A stretch of DNA of 56,074 nt from Bacteroidota bacterium (GCA_018700895.1 JABIUV010000025.1:1-56074); one strand, 5' to 3'; numbered from the stretch's first letter, positions 36,441 through 46,166 are shown. The notes: generated by a model from the sequence alone, not told the origin. Made by a program: numbers and translations.

Positions 36441-37632
36441 AAATCTCATTCATTGGTTTAGAAAAGACCAACGTGTATCGGACCATGAGATACTCTCAAG
36501 ATTAGCTCAATTTGATAGCGTAACTGCCTTTTACATTCACGAAGAAAAGTACGATGCTCAACATCCGCTCGGTTTTGATTGGGTAAGTAAAAAGCGAAAA
36601 ACATTTTTAAAGGAATCGCTCCTAGAACTTGCAGCCAAGTTAGATCTGTTAGGTATTGGTTTTCATATATTTAAAAATATAAATGAGCTAGAGGCAAGCC
36701 GAATACTTCAAGAAAAAACACTCACGTATCAAAGATGCTACGGCACAGAAGAGCGTAAGCAAGAAAATAACGTACTTGAGATCCATGCAGAAGAGGTTTA
36801 TACGTTCAACCACTTTACATTAGTAGACCAAGAGAATCTCCCTTTTGAACTACACCAAATGCCCAAAACATTTACCCCGTTCAAAAATAAGGTAGGTAAA
36901 TACGGCAGCTATTCCCAAACAATTGCATTGCCTAAATTGCCCAAAAATTCAATATCATTTGAACTTAAAGGTGGTGAGAATCCTGCCCTCAATCGATTAA
37001 AATATTACTTAAATGATAGCAACCTAATAGCCACATACAAAGAGACTCGCAACGGAATGGTGGGTAGCGACTACAGTAGTAGGCTTAGCCCTTGGTTGGC
37101 ATTGGGAAATGTGTCTGCTCGCACGGTATTCGACTATATCGTGCAATACGAAAATGAGGTGATTTCCAATGAATCTACCTACTGGCTCATCTTTGAGTTG
37201 TTGTGGAGAGACTTCTTTCAACTACAACTGCAAATTCACAGAGATCGTTTTTTTAAAAAAGGAGGAATCCAGCAAAAAGAAATCAAATCGAGTCAAAATG
37301 AGCAAATTTTTTGGCAATGGGCTAATGGAGAAACGGGTGACGATCTAGTAGATGCCAATATGCGAGAACTGAACGCTACAGGATGGATGAGTAATCGCGG
37401 AAGACAAAATGTAGCAAGCTACCTCATACACGACTTAGGAATAGATTGGCGATGGGGAGCAGCATATCTAGAGAGCCAACTTATAGACTACGACCCAGCA
37501 GGTAACTATGGCAACTGGATGTACATAGCCGGCATTGGCCACGATCCAAGACCATTCAGAAAGTTTAACACGCAAGGGCAAGCAGAACGTTACGATGCCG
37601 ATAGATGCTACAGAGACTTATGGCTAAAATAG
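36412..37632 (+). CDS. Cryptochrome DASH-type photolyase
   Basis: A 406-residue photolyase-family flavoprotein. The antenna domain opens with [17 protein letters not shown]. The FAD domain shows [59 protein letters not shown] and [27 protein letters not shown], the DASH signature. DASH proteins repair CPD lesions in single-stranded DNA. The start is a GTG inside the end of the DUF2256 gene; no closer ATG precedes the conserved antenna sequence. The stop overlaps the next gene by 13 nt. Confidence 0.9.
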   Translation: MNAVDEIKNRNLIHWFRKDQRVSDHEILSRLAQFDSVTAFYIHEEKYDAQHPLGFDWVSKKRKTFLKESLLELAAKLDLLGIGFHIFKNINELEASRILQEKTLTYQRCYGTEERKQENNVLEIHAEEVYTFNHFTLVDQENLPFELHQMPKTFTPFKNKVGKYGSYSQTIALPKLPKNSISFELKGGENPALNRLKYYLNDSNLIATYKETRNGMVGSDYSSRLSPWLALGNVSARTVFDYIVQYENEVISNESTYWLIFELLWRDFFQLQLQIHRDRFFKKGGIQQKEIKSSQNEQIFWQWANGETGDDLVDANMRELNATGWMSNRGRQNVASYLIHDLGIDWRWGAAYLESQLIDYDPAGNYGNWMYIAGIGHDPRPFRKFNTQGQAERYDADRCYRDLWLK

Positions 37633-39113
37633 GACTCATATTTTCGCACCAACTCTATAAGTCGTGCGAATTGATAGATGCGTGCGATGAGGTGTATCTG
37701 ATAGAAGATGATCTCTACTTTTCGCAGTATAATTTTCACAAACAAAAGCTCGTACTGCACCGAGCTAGTATGAAATATTACGCCAAATATATTTCCGACA
37801 AAGTAAAGGTAAATTATGTTGATTTCAACTCTGTCAATACTTTAGAATATGTATTTAAATCTATTGGTAATGAGAAGGTTAATAAAGTTTATTATACGCT
37901 TACTGATGATTATTTAATAGAGCGTAGAATCAAGCGTTTTGCAAAAAAACACAACATTGAACTTACTTCTTTTACAAATCCCAATTTCATAAAGACGGAG
38001 GACGAAGTACGTGCTGCACTGAGTAAACAGAAAAGCTATTTGATGGCGAGTTTTTACACTGGGCAACGTAAGAAGTACAAAATTTTACTAGAAGACGGAG
38101 AAAAACCCGTCGGAGGTAAATGGAGTTTTGATGCAGAGAATAGAAAGAAAGTACCGAAGGGAACTGAAATACCAACCTTGGATATTCCTAAAGAGAACGA
38201 ATATGTTGCTGAAGCCAAAGAATATGTATCAAAGCACTTTGGAAACAACTATGGTGACAGAGAGACCTTTTATTATGCCACCACACATGATGAAGCTGAA
38301 AAACACTTGCAATCGTTTATAAATGAACGATTTGTGCTGTTTGGTGACTATGAGGACGCAATGGTAAAAGATGAGCATTGGCTGTGGCATTCTGTCCTTA
38401 CACCTATGCTCAATGTTGGTTTGCTGTGTCCCAAACAAATCATAAACGAAGTACTCAAAGCACACAAGAAATATAATTTCCCGCTCAATAGTTTAGAAGG
38501 GTTTATTCGCCAGATATTGGGGTGGCGAGAATTCATACGCGGCATCTATTCGCTAGAAGGAGTAAAACAACGTACGACCAATCACTTTGGGTACACCCGA
38601 AAAATTCCTAAAAGCTTCTGGGAAGGGACCACTGGCATAGTGCCGATAGATGAGACCATAAAAAAGCTACTCAAAACAGGCTACTCACATCACATAGAAC
38701 GACTCATGCTATTCGGTAACTTTATGATGCTCTGCGAGTTTGATCCAGATGAAGTGTACCGATGGTTTATGGAAATGTACGTAGATGCCTACGACTGGGT
38801 GATGGTGCCCAACGTGTACGGAATGACCCAATACGCTGATGGAGGATTGATGACGACCAAACCGTATTGCAGCGGAAGCAACTATATATTGAAAATGAGT
38901 GACTACCCCAAAGGAGATTGGTGCGAAACGTGGAATGCTCTGTACTGGCGATTTATATACGTGAATAGAGAAGAATTTGGCAAAAACCGCAGAATGGGCC
39001 TGATGGTAAACCTCGCCAAAAAGATGGAAGGACCTAAGATGGACGCATACTTGGAAATAGCCGAGGCATTTTTGAAGGAATTGGACTCAGAGCATAGCGA
39101 AGAGTCTCAGTAG
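37620..39113 (+). CDS. PhrB-like (FeS-BCP) photolyase lacking the Fe-S cysteines
   Basis: A 497-residue member of the bacterial (6-4) photolyase/cryptochrome clade: FSHQLYKSCELIDACDEVYLIED, LNSLEGFIRQILGWREFIRGIY, GYSHHIERLMLFGNFMMLCEFDPDEVYRWFMEMYVDAYDWVM, PNVYGMTQYADGGLMTTKPYCSGSNYI. Members usually bind a 4Fe-4S cluster by four cysteines. Here the TGMAC-type position is TGIVP, the YCxxC position is YPKGD, and the intervening loop is shortened to WCETWNALYW. So at most one ligand remains. ATG at 37620 overlaps the DASH stop. The last residues and the stop lie inside a 60-bp repeat. Confidence 0.88.
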   Translation: MAKIGLIFSHQLYKSCELIDACDEVYLIEDDLYFSQYNFHKQKLVLHRASMKYYAKYISDKVKVNYVDFNSVNTLEYVFKSIGNEKVNKVYYTLTDDYLIERRIKRFAKKHNIELTSFTNPNFIKTEDEVRAALSKQKSYLMASFYTGQRKKYKILLEDGEKPVGGKWSFDAENRKKVPKGTEIPTLDIPKENEYVAEAKEYVSKHFGNNYGDRETFYYATTHDEAEKHLQSFINERFVLFGDYEDAMVKDEHWLWHSVLTPMLNVGLLCPKQIINEVLKAHKKYNFPLNSLEGFIRQILGWREFIRGIYSLEGVKQRTTNHFGYTRKIPKSFWEGTTGIVPIDETIKKLLKTGYSHHIERLMLFGNFMMLCEFDPDEVYRWFMEMYVDAYDWVMVPNVYGMTQYADGGLMTTKPYCSGSNYILKMSDYPKGDWCETWNALYWRFIYVNREEFGKNRRMGLMVNLAKKMEGPKMDAYLEIAEAFLKELDSEHSEESQ

Positions 39114-39218
39114 TTGTTCCAAAGGAACGCGTCATTCCAAATACCTTCTTTGGAATCTGAAGAGTCTCAGTAGTTGTCCCACGGCATAGGGTCATTTCAA
39201 AGAAAATCTTTGAAATGA
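39101..39218 (+). repeat. Two tandem ~60-bp repeats with internal hairpins
   Basis: Both copies begin agagtctcagtagttgt (39101 and 39161). Each contains an inverted repeat: TTCCAAA...TTTGGAA in the first and ATTTCAAAG...CTTTGAAAT in the second. The first copy supplies the final codons and stop of the PhrB-like gene. The sequence style (cgtcattcc, gaagagtctcag) is like dispersed intergenic repeats of Bacteroidota. Confidence 0.75.
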
Positions 39219-39242
39219 ATGTTAGTAAGAACCCTACCTTCG
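39209..39242 (+). promoter_or_regulatory. Promoter of the thioesterase gene
   Basis: TTTG at 39209-39212 and TACCTTCG at 39235-39242 are separated by 22 nt, the same spacing as at the mutase promoter. Only four bases lie between the -7 element and the ATG at 39247, implying a leaderless or nearly leaderless message. The -33 element sits in the tail of the 60-bp repeat. Confidence 0.5.
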
Positions 39243-39246
39243 TACG

Positions 39247-39789
39247 ATGGTTTTCAAAACAGCAGAGCAATCGCAAATCACCCTATCGGAACTCATGTTG
39301 CCTTCTCACTCCAATTTTAGCGGTAGAATACACGGTGGTCATATACTCAACCTGATGGACCAAGTAGTATTTGCGTGTGCGAGTAAGCATAGCGGTGATT
39401 ACTGTGTTACCGCTTCGGTAAATCGGGTAGACTTTTTGCATCCGGTAGAAGTTGGTGAAATATTGACTTTAAGAGCTTCTATCAACTATACGGGCAAAAC
39501 GAGTATGGTAGTAGGCGTACGCGTAGAGTCGGAGAACATACAAACCGGCAAAGTGAACCATTGCAATTCAAGCTACTTTACCATGGTAGCCAAGGATAAT
39601 AATGGTGAAAAGGTACAAGTACCCGGCCTTATTCTGAATGATGATGAAGGCATACGCAGATATGTACGCAGCATAAAACGACAAGAGCAAGCCCGTCAGC
39701 GAGCGAGTAAGTTTGACGAAAACGAGTTTCAAGCGTCAGAATTTGTAGAACTGCTAGGCACGCACAATGTAAAATTGGTGGTTTACTAA
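39247..39789 (+). CDS. Acyl-CoA thioesterase, hotdog fold
   Basis: A 180-residue YciA/ACOT-type thioesterase that hydrolyses acyl-CoA to CoA and free acid. SELMLPSHSNFSGRIHGGHILNLMDQVVFACASKHS is the first hotdog helix and active-site region. VTASVNRVDFLHPVEVGEILTLRASINYTGKTSMVVGVRVESEN is the conserved sheet. A C-terminal extension (RRYVRSIKRQEQARQRASKFDENEF) is longer than in YciA. The gene stands alone. Confidence 0.9.
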   Translation: MVFKTAEQSQITLSELMLPSHSNFSGRIHGGHILNLMDQVVFACASKHSGDYCVTASVNRVDFLHPVEVGEILTLRASINYTGKTSMVVGVRVESENIQTGKVNHCNSSYFTMVAKDNNGEKVQVPGLILNDDEGIRRYVRSIKRQEQARQRASKFDENEFQASEFVELLGTHNVKLVVY

Positions 39790-39822
39790 GAGACTAATAT
39801 TTTGTGGCCTTGAGGTGCAGTG

Positions 39823-40224
39823 TTAATCCAACCTCACACTGTATATATCCGAATTGTTCCTCTTGATGCCCTTTACCACAAATGCACCGGGTTGGTTGAT
39901 TATTTCTGCGAGAGTAAATGAAACACAACTTTTTGGCAATGCCTCAAAAATCATCGTAAATCGCTTTGTCTCTCCGGGAGCTAAGAAATACCAGTCGGGC
40001 TGATATACAATTCCTAAAGCTTTTATCATTGGCACTTTAATGCCTGTAGCCTCATCTATGAGAAAAGTTTCCTTCCATACCCGCACACCCATTTCGCCGA
40101 AGTGAATACTAGGGTCATTGTAAAAGGAGCAATGCACAATCACCTGAGCCTCTTCTTCTATCTCCGTCAGAATTTGTGGGTCAATGTGTACTTTGGTTTG
40201 TATGTCCTCTTCTGTGATGGGCAC
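39823..40224 (-). CDS. Hypothetical conserved-looking soluble protein
   Basis: A 133-residue protein without signal peptide or membrane helix. It appears all-beta, with QVIVHCSFYNDPSIHFGEMGVRVWKETFLID and APGETKRFTMIFEALPKSCVSFTLAEIINQPGAFVVKGIKRN. The phrase GETKRFTMIFEALP recalls the beta-sandwich style of proteins that report unusual-charge or fold-type interactions, but I do not recognise the family. It is divergent from the lipoprotein gene at 40310. Confidence 0.7.
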   Translation of the reverse strand: MPITEEDIQTKVHIDPQILTEIEEEAQVIVHCSFYNDPSIHFGEMGVRVWKETFLIDEATGIKVPMIKALGIVYQPDWYFLAPGETKRFTMIFEALPKSCVSFTLAEIINQPGAFVVKGIKRNNSDIYSVRLD

Positions 40225-40309
40225 TGCAACAAAGGTAGGGTGTATTTGTCATTTTGTATTATCGCCTTACCTTAGCCCGTATAAAAAAATAAGCGTTTCC
40301 CACAGCTAC

Positions 40310-41065
40310 ATGCATAGAAAAAAACCATTTCAAATTTTACGTAATGTTTTGTTAATCATTGCAATAGCAAACACATTGTCGTGTAAAAATAAAGACACAG
40401 AGCCAGTTCTTACTTCCGCATTTTACAATGATGACGAAGCAAAGCTCTGGAAACACCGAGTGAATTGTGTAGAGGATGCAGACACGATGGCGAGTATTTT
40501 CCCAGGCATCGAAATAGACATTTACTATGTAGACAGTACTGAGAGCTTTGTGTGTACCCACGGGGAGCCTTGTGGTGGTGCAAGCTTAGAAACATTGCTT
40601 TCGTCCATACAAACAAAACATTTTCCCTATGTATGGCTCGATTTCAAAAATTCAGAGGATTCAGGGATAGTGGCCAAGTCTATTCCTATTTTGAAAGACA
40701 AACTAACCAAGCTCAATTTGACCAAACGCACTATTATAGAAACTAAAAACACACAATGCTTGGATAGCTTGAACAAGTATGGTCTATATAGTAGCTATTG
40801 GGTGCCGCATTACTATGATACCAATCCTTCTTATACCAATGAGGAGATGATAGCGATTATTAGCAACACAATTGAGCAGCAGAATCCCACCGTACTTTCT
40901 GCAGATTATCATATGATTGGATTTCTTAAGTTGCATTTTCCTGATGCATTTCTACATTTATGGGTAAACGGCCTTACTTCTGAGGCGGATAAGGCCACGA
41001 TTAATGAACTGAAAGCTTATCATAATACTAAAGTGATATTGGTAGATTTTGAAGCCCCGTTTTAG
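40310..41065 (+). CDS. Lipoprotein with phosphodiesterase-like (GDPD/FAM151-like) fold
   Basis: A lipoprotein signal ends in NTLSC (Cys about residue 23) after MHRKKPFQILRNVLLIIAIA, which fixes the ATG at 40310 over longer starts. The mature part has HRVNCVEDADTMASIFPGIEIDIYYVDSTESFVCTHGEP, resembling the HRG/N...E-x-D...HD/E metal site of the glycerophosphodiesterase superfamily. LDFKN and LHLWVNGLTSEADKATINEL follow. The substrate is unknown and the family assignment is tentative. It is 8 nt upstream of the sulfatase-like gene, probably one operon. Confidence 0.7.
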   Translation: MHRKKPFQILRNVLLIIAIANTLSCKNKDTEPVLTSAFYNDDEAKLWKHRVNCVEDADTMASIFPGIEIDIYYVDSTESFVCTHGEPCGGASLETLLSSIQTKHFPYVWLDFKNSEDSGIVAKSIPILKDKLTKLNLTKRTIIETKNTQCLDSLNKYGLYSSYWVPHYYDTNPSYTNEEMIAIISNTIEQQNPTVLSADYHMIGFLKLHFPDAFLHLWVNGLTSEADKATINELKAYHNTKVILVDFEAPF

Positions 41066-41073
41066 TCCTCACT

Positions 41074-43080
41074 ATGTTCAGTAGATTTAAAGCGATATTC
41101 CTCCTTACGATCAAGCTGTTTCTCACGCTTGTAGTTGTTTTTTTGATAGTACGAGTTTTAGAATATGCTCTGGTTTGCAGCAGAGGTACCATTGATTTTT
41201 CGTTGGCTATGTTTTTTGAACGGAGTGTGAATCTCGATTCTTTTTTCATTTATCAATGGTCGGGAGGTATTCTCCTGGTTGCGTTGTTCATAGCTATTTT
41301 TCATCAGCAAATAGCAGAGCAAATTGCTCGATTTTTAGCCTTCATATTAGTAATCATTCATCTCATTCTAACGGGATATTTTGTAATCAGCAGTAGTATA
41401 TTGAGTTCGTCGGTACTGGAATTTTCTGCGACGGAGTTGTTGCATATCGTTGGTAATGAGATTTCTACGTATAGTTTTTTGATTCTAATTGTAATAATAG
41501 GAGTTGCGTGGCTAGCCTATATGTTCATTTACAAAACAAGTAAACGGATAATATTCAGTAAACGGATGCAGCGAGTATTCATAGGTGTTTATCTCCTTTT
41601 GGGTGTTTTCGTACTCGTCAATCTACGTTACAGTACGAAAGCTATTAAATATTTTGATTCCAGTTATGCCTACCTCTTGGGCAATTCTAAGGAGACACTT
41701 TTTCTACAGAGTTTCAAAAATGAATCAACTAAAACTACGCCTAGTGATATAGCAAGAAATACGGCCATCTATAGCGACAATCATCCAGAGTTTAATTTTA
41801 GTGATTTAGCGTATCCGCTCATCCACGATGAACAATATGCCAATGTATTGGGTGAGTATTTCATAAAAGATTCAAGTATAAAACCCAATGTGGTCCTCAT
41901 TATTAGTGAGAGTTTATCAGCTTCATTTTCGGGTAAAAGATGTGTTACTCCTCGTAGTCTAACTCCGTTTATCGATAGTTTAGCTCGTGAAGGTTTAAGT
42001 TGGAATAATTTTTTGGCAAATGCCGAACGCTCACATGGCGTGCTGACGAATGTATTAGCATCTTTACCGTCAGGCATTGGTCAACGCGGGTTTGCTAATA
42101 TGAAGGTTAATCTGCCCAAGGGTATGATGTATCCGGAGCATCAGAGTAGCTTAAGCCTGCTACGTGACAATGGATATACGAGTAGTTTTTACTACGGCGG
42201 TTGGGGATATTACGACCACGCAGGAAACTTTCTCCATATTAACGGCATTGATCATTTTATTACAGAAGATAGCTTTAGTAAAGCTCAGTACACACGAAAA
42301 ACAGGACCAATCTCCTGGGGATATAATGATATGGACCTTTTCCACTTAGCTAGAAATTTACATCACAACCAGGAGAAAAAAACTCCGTTTATAGACATTT
42401 ATCAGACCTTAAGTCTTCATACACCTTATAATTTGGTAACAGCCAAATATGAGTCCAAGGACTACATAAAAAAGCGAGTAGCACAGCTAGGAATACAAGA
42501 CGGAGAAATGGATTATATCCCATCCGAAATATTGGGAACTATTTTCTTTTCGGAAGATGCACTGCGAACATTTATGAAGGATGCTCTTGCTAAAGAGGAG
42601 TATGAAAACACGATTTTCATCATTGTAGGAGATCACGGTGTAAATTATCCTGTGAGTAAGAGGACACTGGAGAAGTATCGCGTACCACTGGTGATTTACT
42701 CAAAATTAATAAGGAAGAATGGGAAGTTTAATGGGATGTGCTCCCATATAGATATTGCTCCTTCTATACTGGCCTTGCTTGAGCAAAATTATGGCATACA
42801 ACTGCCTGCTGAAAAGCACTGGTTAGGCCAAGGGCTAGACACTTCAAGTACGTTTAGGAATAATAAAAAAATACCTCTAGCAGTGTACGGAGATAATTTG
42901 GCTCGCTATATATCGGGTAATTATATCAAATACGAAGATAGAATCTTACAATTTGACTCTACCTTGGCAACTACAGAAGTTGTTGACCAAGAGATCATTG
43001 ATCGTATAAATAGCGAATTCGAAAACTACCTATTTGTCAACGCCTACACGTGCCAAGAAGGGAAGGTATGGAGAGAGTGA
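41074..43080 (+). CDS. LTA-synthase-family membrane sulfatase/phosphotransferase
   Basis: A 668-residue protein. Five membrane helices lie within about residues 1-185 (FLLTIKLFLTLVVVFLIVRVL; GGILLVALFIAIF; FLAFILVIIHLILTGYFVI; YSFLILIVIIGVAWLAYMFI; VFIGVYLLLGVFVLVNL). An alkaline-phosphatase-like extracytoplasmic domain follows: PNVVLIISESLSASFSG, NAERSHGVLTNVLASLPSG, HTPYNLV and IFIIVGDHGVNYP. Such enzymes transfer glycerophosphate or phosphoethanolamine to envelope glycans. A Gram-negative Bacteroidota member is more likely a modifier of lipid or capsule than a lipoteichoic acid synthase. Confidence 0.88.
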   Translation: MFSRFKAIFLLTIKLFLTLVVVFLIVRVLEYALVCSRGTIDFSLAMFFERSVNLDSFFIYQWSGGILLVALFIAIFHQQIAEQIARFLAFILVIIHLILTGYFVISSSILSSSVLEFSATELLHIVGNEISTYSFLILIVIIGVAWLAYMFIYKTSKRIIFSKRMQRVFIGVYLLLGVFVLVNLRYSTKAIKYFDSSYAYLLGNSKETLFLQSFKNESTKTTPSDIARNTAIYSDNHPEFNFSDLAYPLIHDEQYANVLGEYFIKDSSIKPNVVLIISESLSASFSGKRCVTPRSLTPFIDSLAREGLSWNNFLANAERSHGVLTNVLASLPSGIGQRGFANMKVNLPKGMMYPEHQSSLSLLRDNGYTSSFYYGGWGYYDHAGNFLHINGIDHFITEDSFSKAQYTRKTGPISWGYNDMDLFHLARNLHHNQEKKTPFIDIYQTLSLHTPYNLVTAKYESKDYIKKRVAQLGIQDGEMDYIPSEILGTIFFSEDALRTFMKDALAKEEYENTIFIIVGDHGVNYPVSKRTLEKYRVPLVIYSKLIRKNGKFNGMCSHIDIAPSILALLEQNYGIQLPAEKHWLGQGLDTSSTFRNNKKIPLAVYGDNLARYISGNYIKYEDRILQFDSTLATTEVVDQEIIDRINSEFENYLFVNAYTCQEGKVWRE

Positions 43081-43164
43081 GTTGGCAGATGTAGGAGAAA
43101 TTAGGGCGATATTCTGCTGCCTTATACTGACAGAACACTGAAATAATGTGTACGCTCGAAAAAG

Positions 43165-43172
43165 TATATTTG
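43165..43172 (+). promoter_or_regulatory. -7 element of the FN3/T9SS gene
   Basis: TATATTTG fits TAnnTTTG exactly. The ATG at 43179 follows after six bases, again leaving almost no leader. Confidence 0.45.
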
Positions 43173-43178
43173 CCAACT

Positions 43179-46073
43179 ATGTATATGCTTCATTATTTCA
43201 GGTGTGTTTTAACCATTTCATCTTTTGGCTTAGTCGCTAGTTCATATGCCTTATATACGGCACCTACAGGTCAAACTCCAGCTAGTGGATCTACTGCTAT
43301 AGTCACTTCGCCACGCTGTGGATTCACTCCACAGTACAATCTGGACGGTTGGAAATTTGAAATATCTACCGATAGCACATTTGCCACGGGAGTAGAATCA
43401 TATTCGCAGCCCTACTTTTATGTTTATTTCGAGGCTTTGGCTCATAATACCAAGTACTTTTGGCGAGGACGCTCCTATAACAATGGGGACTCCTCACACT
43501 GGAGTACCATAGCAAGCTTTACAACTACTAGCAATACGGAACTGTACTCACCCAGTGATGGAGCAACTACCTCGGGGCGTTTGTATATGTCTTGTTACCG
43601 CTCTACACTCGAAAATCACGAATTTCATCTGGATACAAGCAATACATTTTCTTCTCCCTTGGCTCGGGTGTTTTACGTTTCAGATAGCAGTTTTGACAAT
43701 TCTTGGGTAGAGACGTATTATGATTCACTGTATTTTGGAGTTAAGTATTATTTCAAGGCACGAGCCTATGAAGGAACGGACACCGCTGGCTGGTCTGGGA
43801 CACGATTCGTAAATAGCAGCACCAATTATAGCAACCGATCAGTCACCAATAGTTCTCAAACTACTGTAGGCTTAAAATGGTCGCATAGAACAGGGATTTT
43901 GAAATACCGCGTACAGCTAGATGTAGACACTACTTTTAATACGTCGGAACTTTTAAATTTAGAAATGCCAATGTCTGTGCTGACCAATACCTTTACCGTA
44001 AGCGAGTTGGATTATAACACGAAGTATTATTGGCGTATACAGGCTATTAATGCAGTAGATACTTTTGAGTGGTCTGATTATAGTAGCTTTACAACAAGTG
44101 GTGTAGGTTGGAGCCAGTTTACCACAGGGTATACAGTCAATATGGAAGTAGATTTTGTGCATCTATTGTATTCCAAAGGATTTCAAATACAGATGGACAC
44201 CGTGGCAGATTACTCGAGCGGATTGTTGGATACATTTATTTATAGAGATACGAGCAGATCTTCCGCCTATTATGACGAGTTGCCCGTACGCAATCTGAAT
44301 TATGGCACAACCTACTACTTCAGAGGGCGATTATTTCATAGCAAAGACTCTTCCGACTGGAGAACACGCACGGTCGCCACTAGTCCTATCTGCCAATTGA
44401 GGTATCCGTATCCTGCAGATATTTTAGAACCGGGAGATTCCATAACCTTTGATACCTCCGGGAGAAATGGAAACTATTTCCGCATACAGTTAGACACGGT
44501 AAGTACCTATAATTCGAGTGTATTGTTTGATACAGTTGTATTGAGTAGTGCACCACTAAGCAGCTGGATAAAACCGAAAGTTTACTTTAACAAAAAATAC
44601 TATTGGAGAATAAAGATAGCCAATGAAAAGGACACGAGTGAATGGAGTGATTTTCAGTACGCTCGCACATTTAATACACCCGACAAACCCGTTTTAGTAT
44701 ATCCGTACGACAACTCAAAACTGACTACGGTTATATCACCTGCTTTTCGTTGGAATGCTCTCAAAAACACTACCTATAGATTGCAAATAGACACGAGCGG
44801 CACTTACAATTCTGCCGCCTTTGTGGATACACTTATTACGGATTATACAGGGGAGCTACGATTAAACAACCTATACTTTAACAGTACCTATCACTGGCGA
44901 GTACGATACGAAAACGGATCGGACTATTCACCTTGGAGTGTGCCACGCATGTTTAAAACGGCCACTGATGTACTTGACATTAAACCAGATCATATGGCTA
45001 CAGACGTGTACCCAAACTCACTCGATTGGAGATCGATAGATGGCACTACGGGATACATTATCCAGTTGGATACATCTGCAGATTTGAGTACCGCTCGTCA
45101 AGATACGATAATGGAAGCCAAGGCATTTTTCTATTCATTTTACCTAGCGGGTATAGAGCTAGATTTTGACGAGGACTATTTCTTTACAGTAAGCTTGTTT
45201 AATGAGTCGGACACGTTGCATTCAGAGGTGTACCAATTTACCACACGAAGCAGAGAAGCACCCGTACTCGTGTCACCAGCTGATGAGAGTGATGACGAAA
45301 ACTTTGGTGTCACCTTCAAGTGGAACGCTTATACCGGAGCAAATGGTTACTTACTTGAATATTCTGAAAACGAGGATATGAGCGATTCTACTGCGGTATA
45401 TCAAACGGCACTTTCATACACCACAAATCTTGCCTTTGGCAGAAAATACTATTGGCGAGTAAGAGCAATGTATAATGATTTGATAGTCGTATCGGATTAC
45501 ACAGAGCCTTGGAGTTTTACCACGCAAGAATCTATCGCTGGGCCATTATTAATAACACCATTAGACCAAGCGGTAGATGTAGCACTAGATACTCGTATGA
45601 GATGGGAAAAGGTGCCCAACGCTGCGAATTACACGGTCGAATTGAGTCAATCTTCTGACTTTTTGGGCGTTTACAGAAAGACAAGCGTCACCAATTCGTA
45701 CTTATTTGATGAACTAACAAACGATGTAAAGTACTACTGGCGAGCCAGAGGCAACGTAAATGGGATTGCTAGTTCGTGGAGTGAGACCCGATCGTTTACC
45801 ACTATAGCTGACAAATCATCTGCAGGGCAATATGATGCAAACGGATTACAGGTGTACCCATCACCATTTCATACCAAGCTTGTGATTACTGGAGCGGAAC
45901 AATATATACTGCTAAGTGTACGTGATGTATTGGGCAATGACGTACATCACTTTGCACGTGAAGATAGTAAAGCTAAGCATACGCTAAATTTGAGCCATTT
46001 ACCTGCGGGTATGTACATCATTCGCTTTGCAAAAAATGGGCATGTGTATAGCCAAAGGATTCTAAAGGAATAG
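43179..46073 (+). CDS. Large FN3-repeat protein with type IX sorting domain
   Basis: A signal peptide (MYMLHYFRCVLTISSFGLVASSYA) precedes about nine fibronectin-III-like modules of roughly 90 residues. Their shared pattern is F.WN...Y..QLDTS..F......D........L..NT.YYWR.R..N..D.S.WS....F.T. A Por-type C-terminal sorting domain follows (LQVYPSPFHTKLVITG, SVRDVLGNDVHHF, LNLSHLPAGMYIIRFAKNG). The protein should be exported by the type IX system and attached to the surface, perhaps as an adhesin. ATG at 43179 is preferred to a GTG-started upstream extension. Confidence 0.87.
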   Translation: MYMLHYFRCVLTISSFGLVASSYALYTAPTGQTPASGSTAIVTSPRCGFTPQYNLDGWKFEISTDSTFATGVESYSQPYFYVYFEALAHNTKYFWRGRSYNNGDSSHWSTIASFTTTSNTELYSPSDGATTSGRLYMSCYRSTLENHEFHLDTSNTFSSPLARVFYVSDSSFDNSWVETYYDSLYFGVKYYFKARAYEGTDTAGWSGTRFVNSSTNYSNRSVTNSSQTTVGLKWSHRTGILKYRVQLDVDTTFNTSELLNLEMPMSVLTNTFTVSELDYNTKYYWRIQAINAVDTFEWSDYSSFTTSGVGWSQFTTGYTVNMEVDFVHLLYSKGFQIQMDTVADYSSGLLDTFIYRDTSRSSAYYDELPVRNLNYGTTYYFRGRLFHSKDSSDWRTRTVATSPICQLRYPYPADILEPGDSITFDTSGRNGNYFRIQLDTVSTYNSSVLFDTVVLSSAPLSSWIKPKVYFNKKYYWRIKIANEKDTSEWSDFQYARTFNTPDKPVLVYPYDNSKLTTVISPAFRWNALKNTTYRLQIDTSGTYNSAAFVDTLITDYTGELRLNNLYFNSTYHWRVRYENGSDYSPWSVPRMFKTATDVLDIKPDHMATDVYPNSLDWRSIDGTTGYIIQLDTSADLSTARQDTIMEAKAFFYSFYLAGIELDFDEDYFFTVSLFNESDTLHSEVYQFTTRSREAPVLVSPADESDDENFGVTFKWNAYTGANGYLLEYSENEDMSDSTAVYQTALSYTTNLAFGRKYYWRVRAMYNDLIVVSDYTEPWSFTTQESIAGPLLITPLDQAVDVALDTRMRWEKVPNAANYTVELSQSSDFLGVYRKTSVTNSYLFDELTNDVKYYWRARGNVNGIASSWSETRSFTTIADKSSAGQYDANGLQVYPSPFHTKLVITGAEQYILLSVRDVLGNDVHHFAREDSKAKHTLNLSHLPAGMYIIRFAKNGHVYSQRILKE

Positions 46074-46166
46074 AAGGTACGGGTTGTCGTCACTGTAGCT
46101 TTGTTAAGTAAATGAAGTGTGCTGTTTAGTAAAGTATTTCGGCTAATGGAGAAAATAAAAATAATC

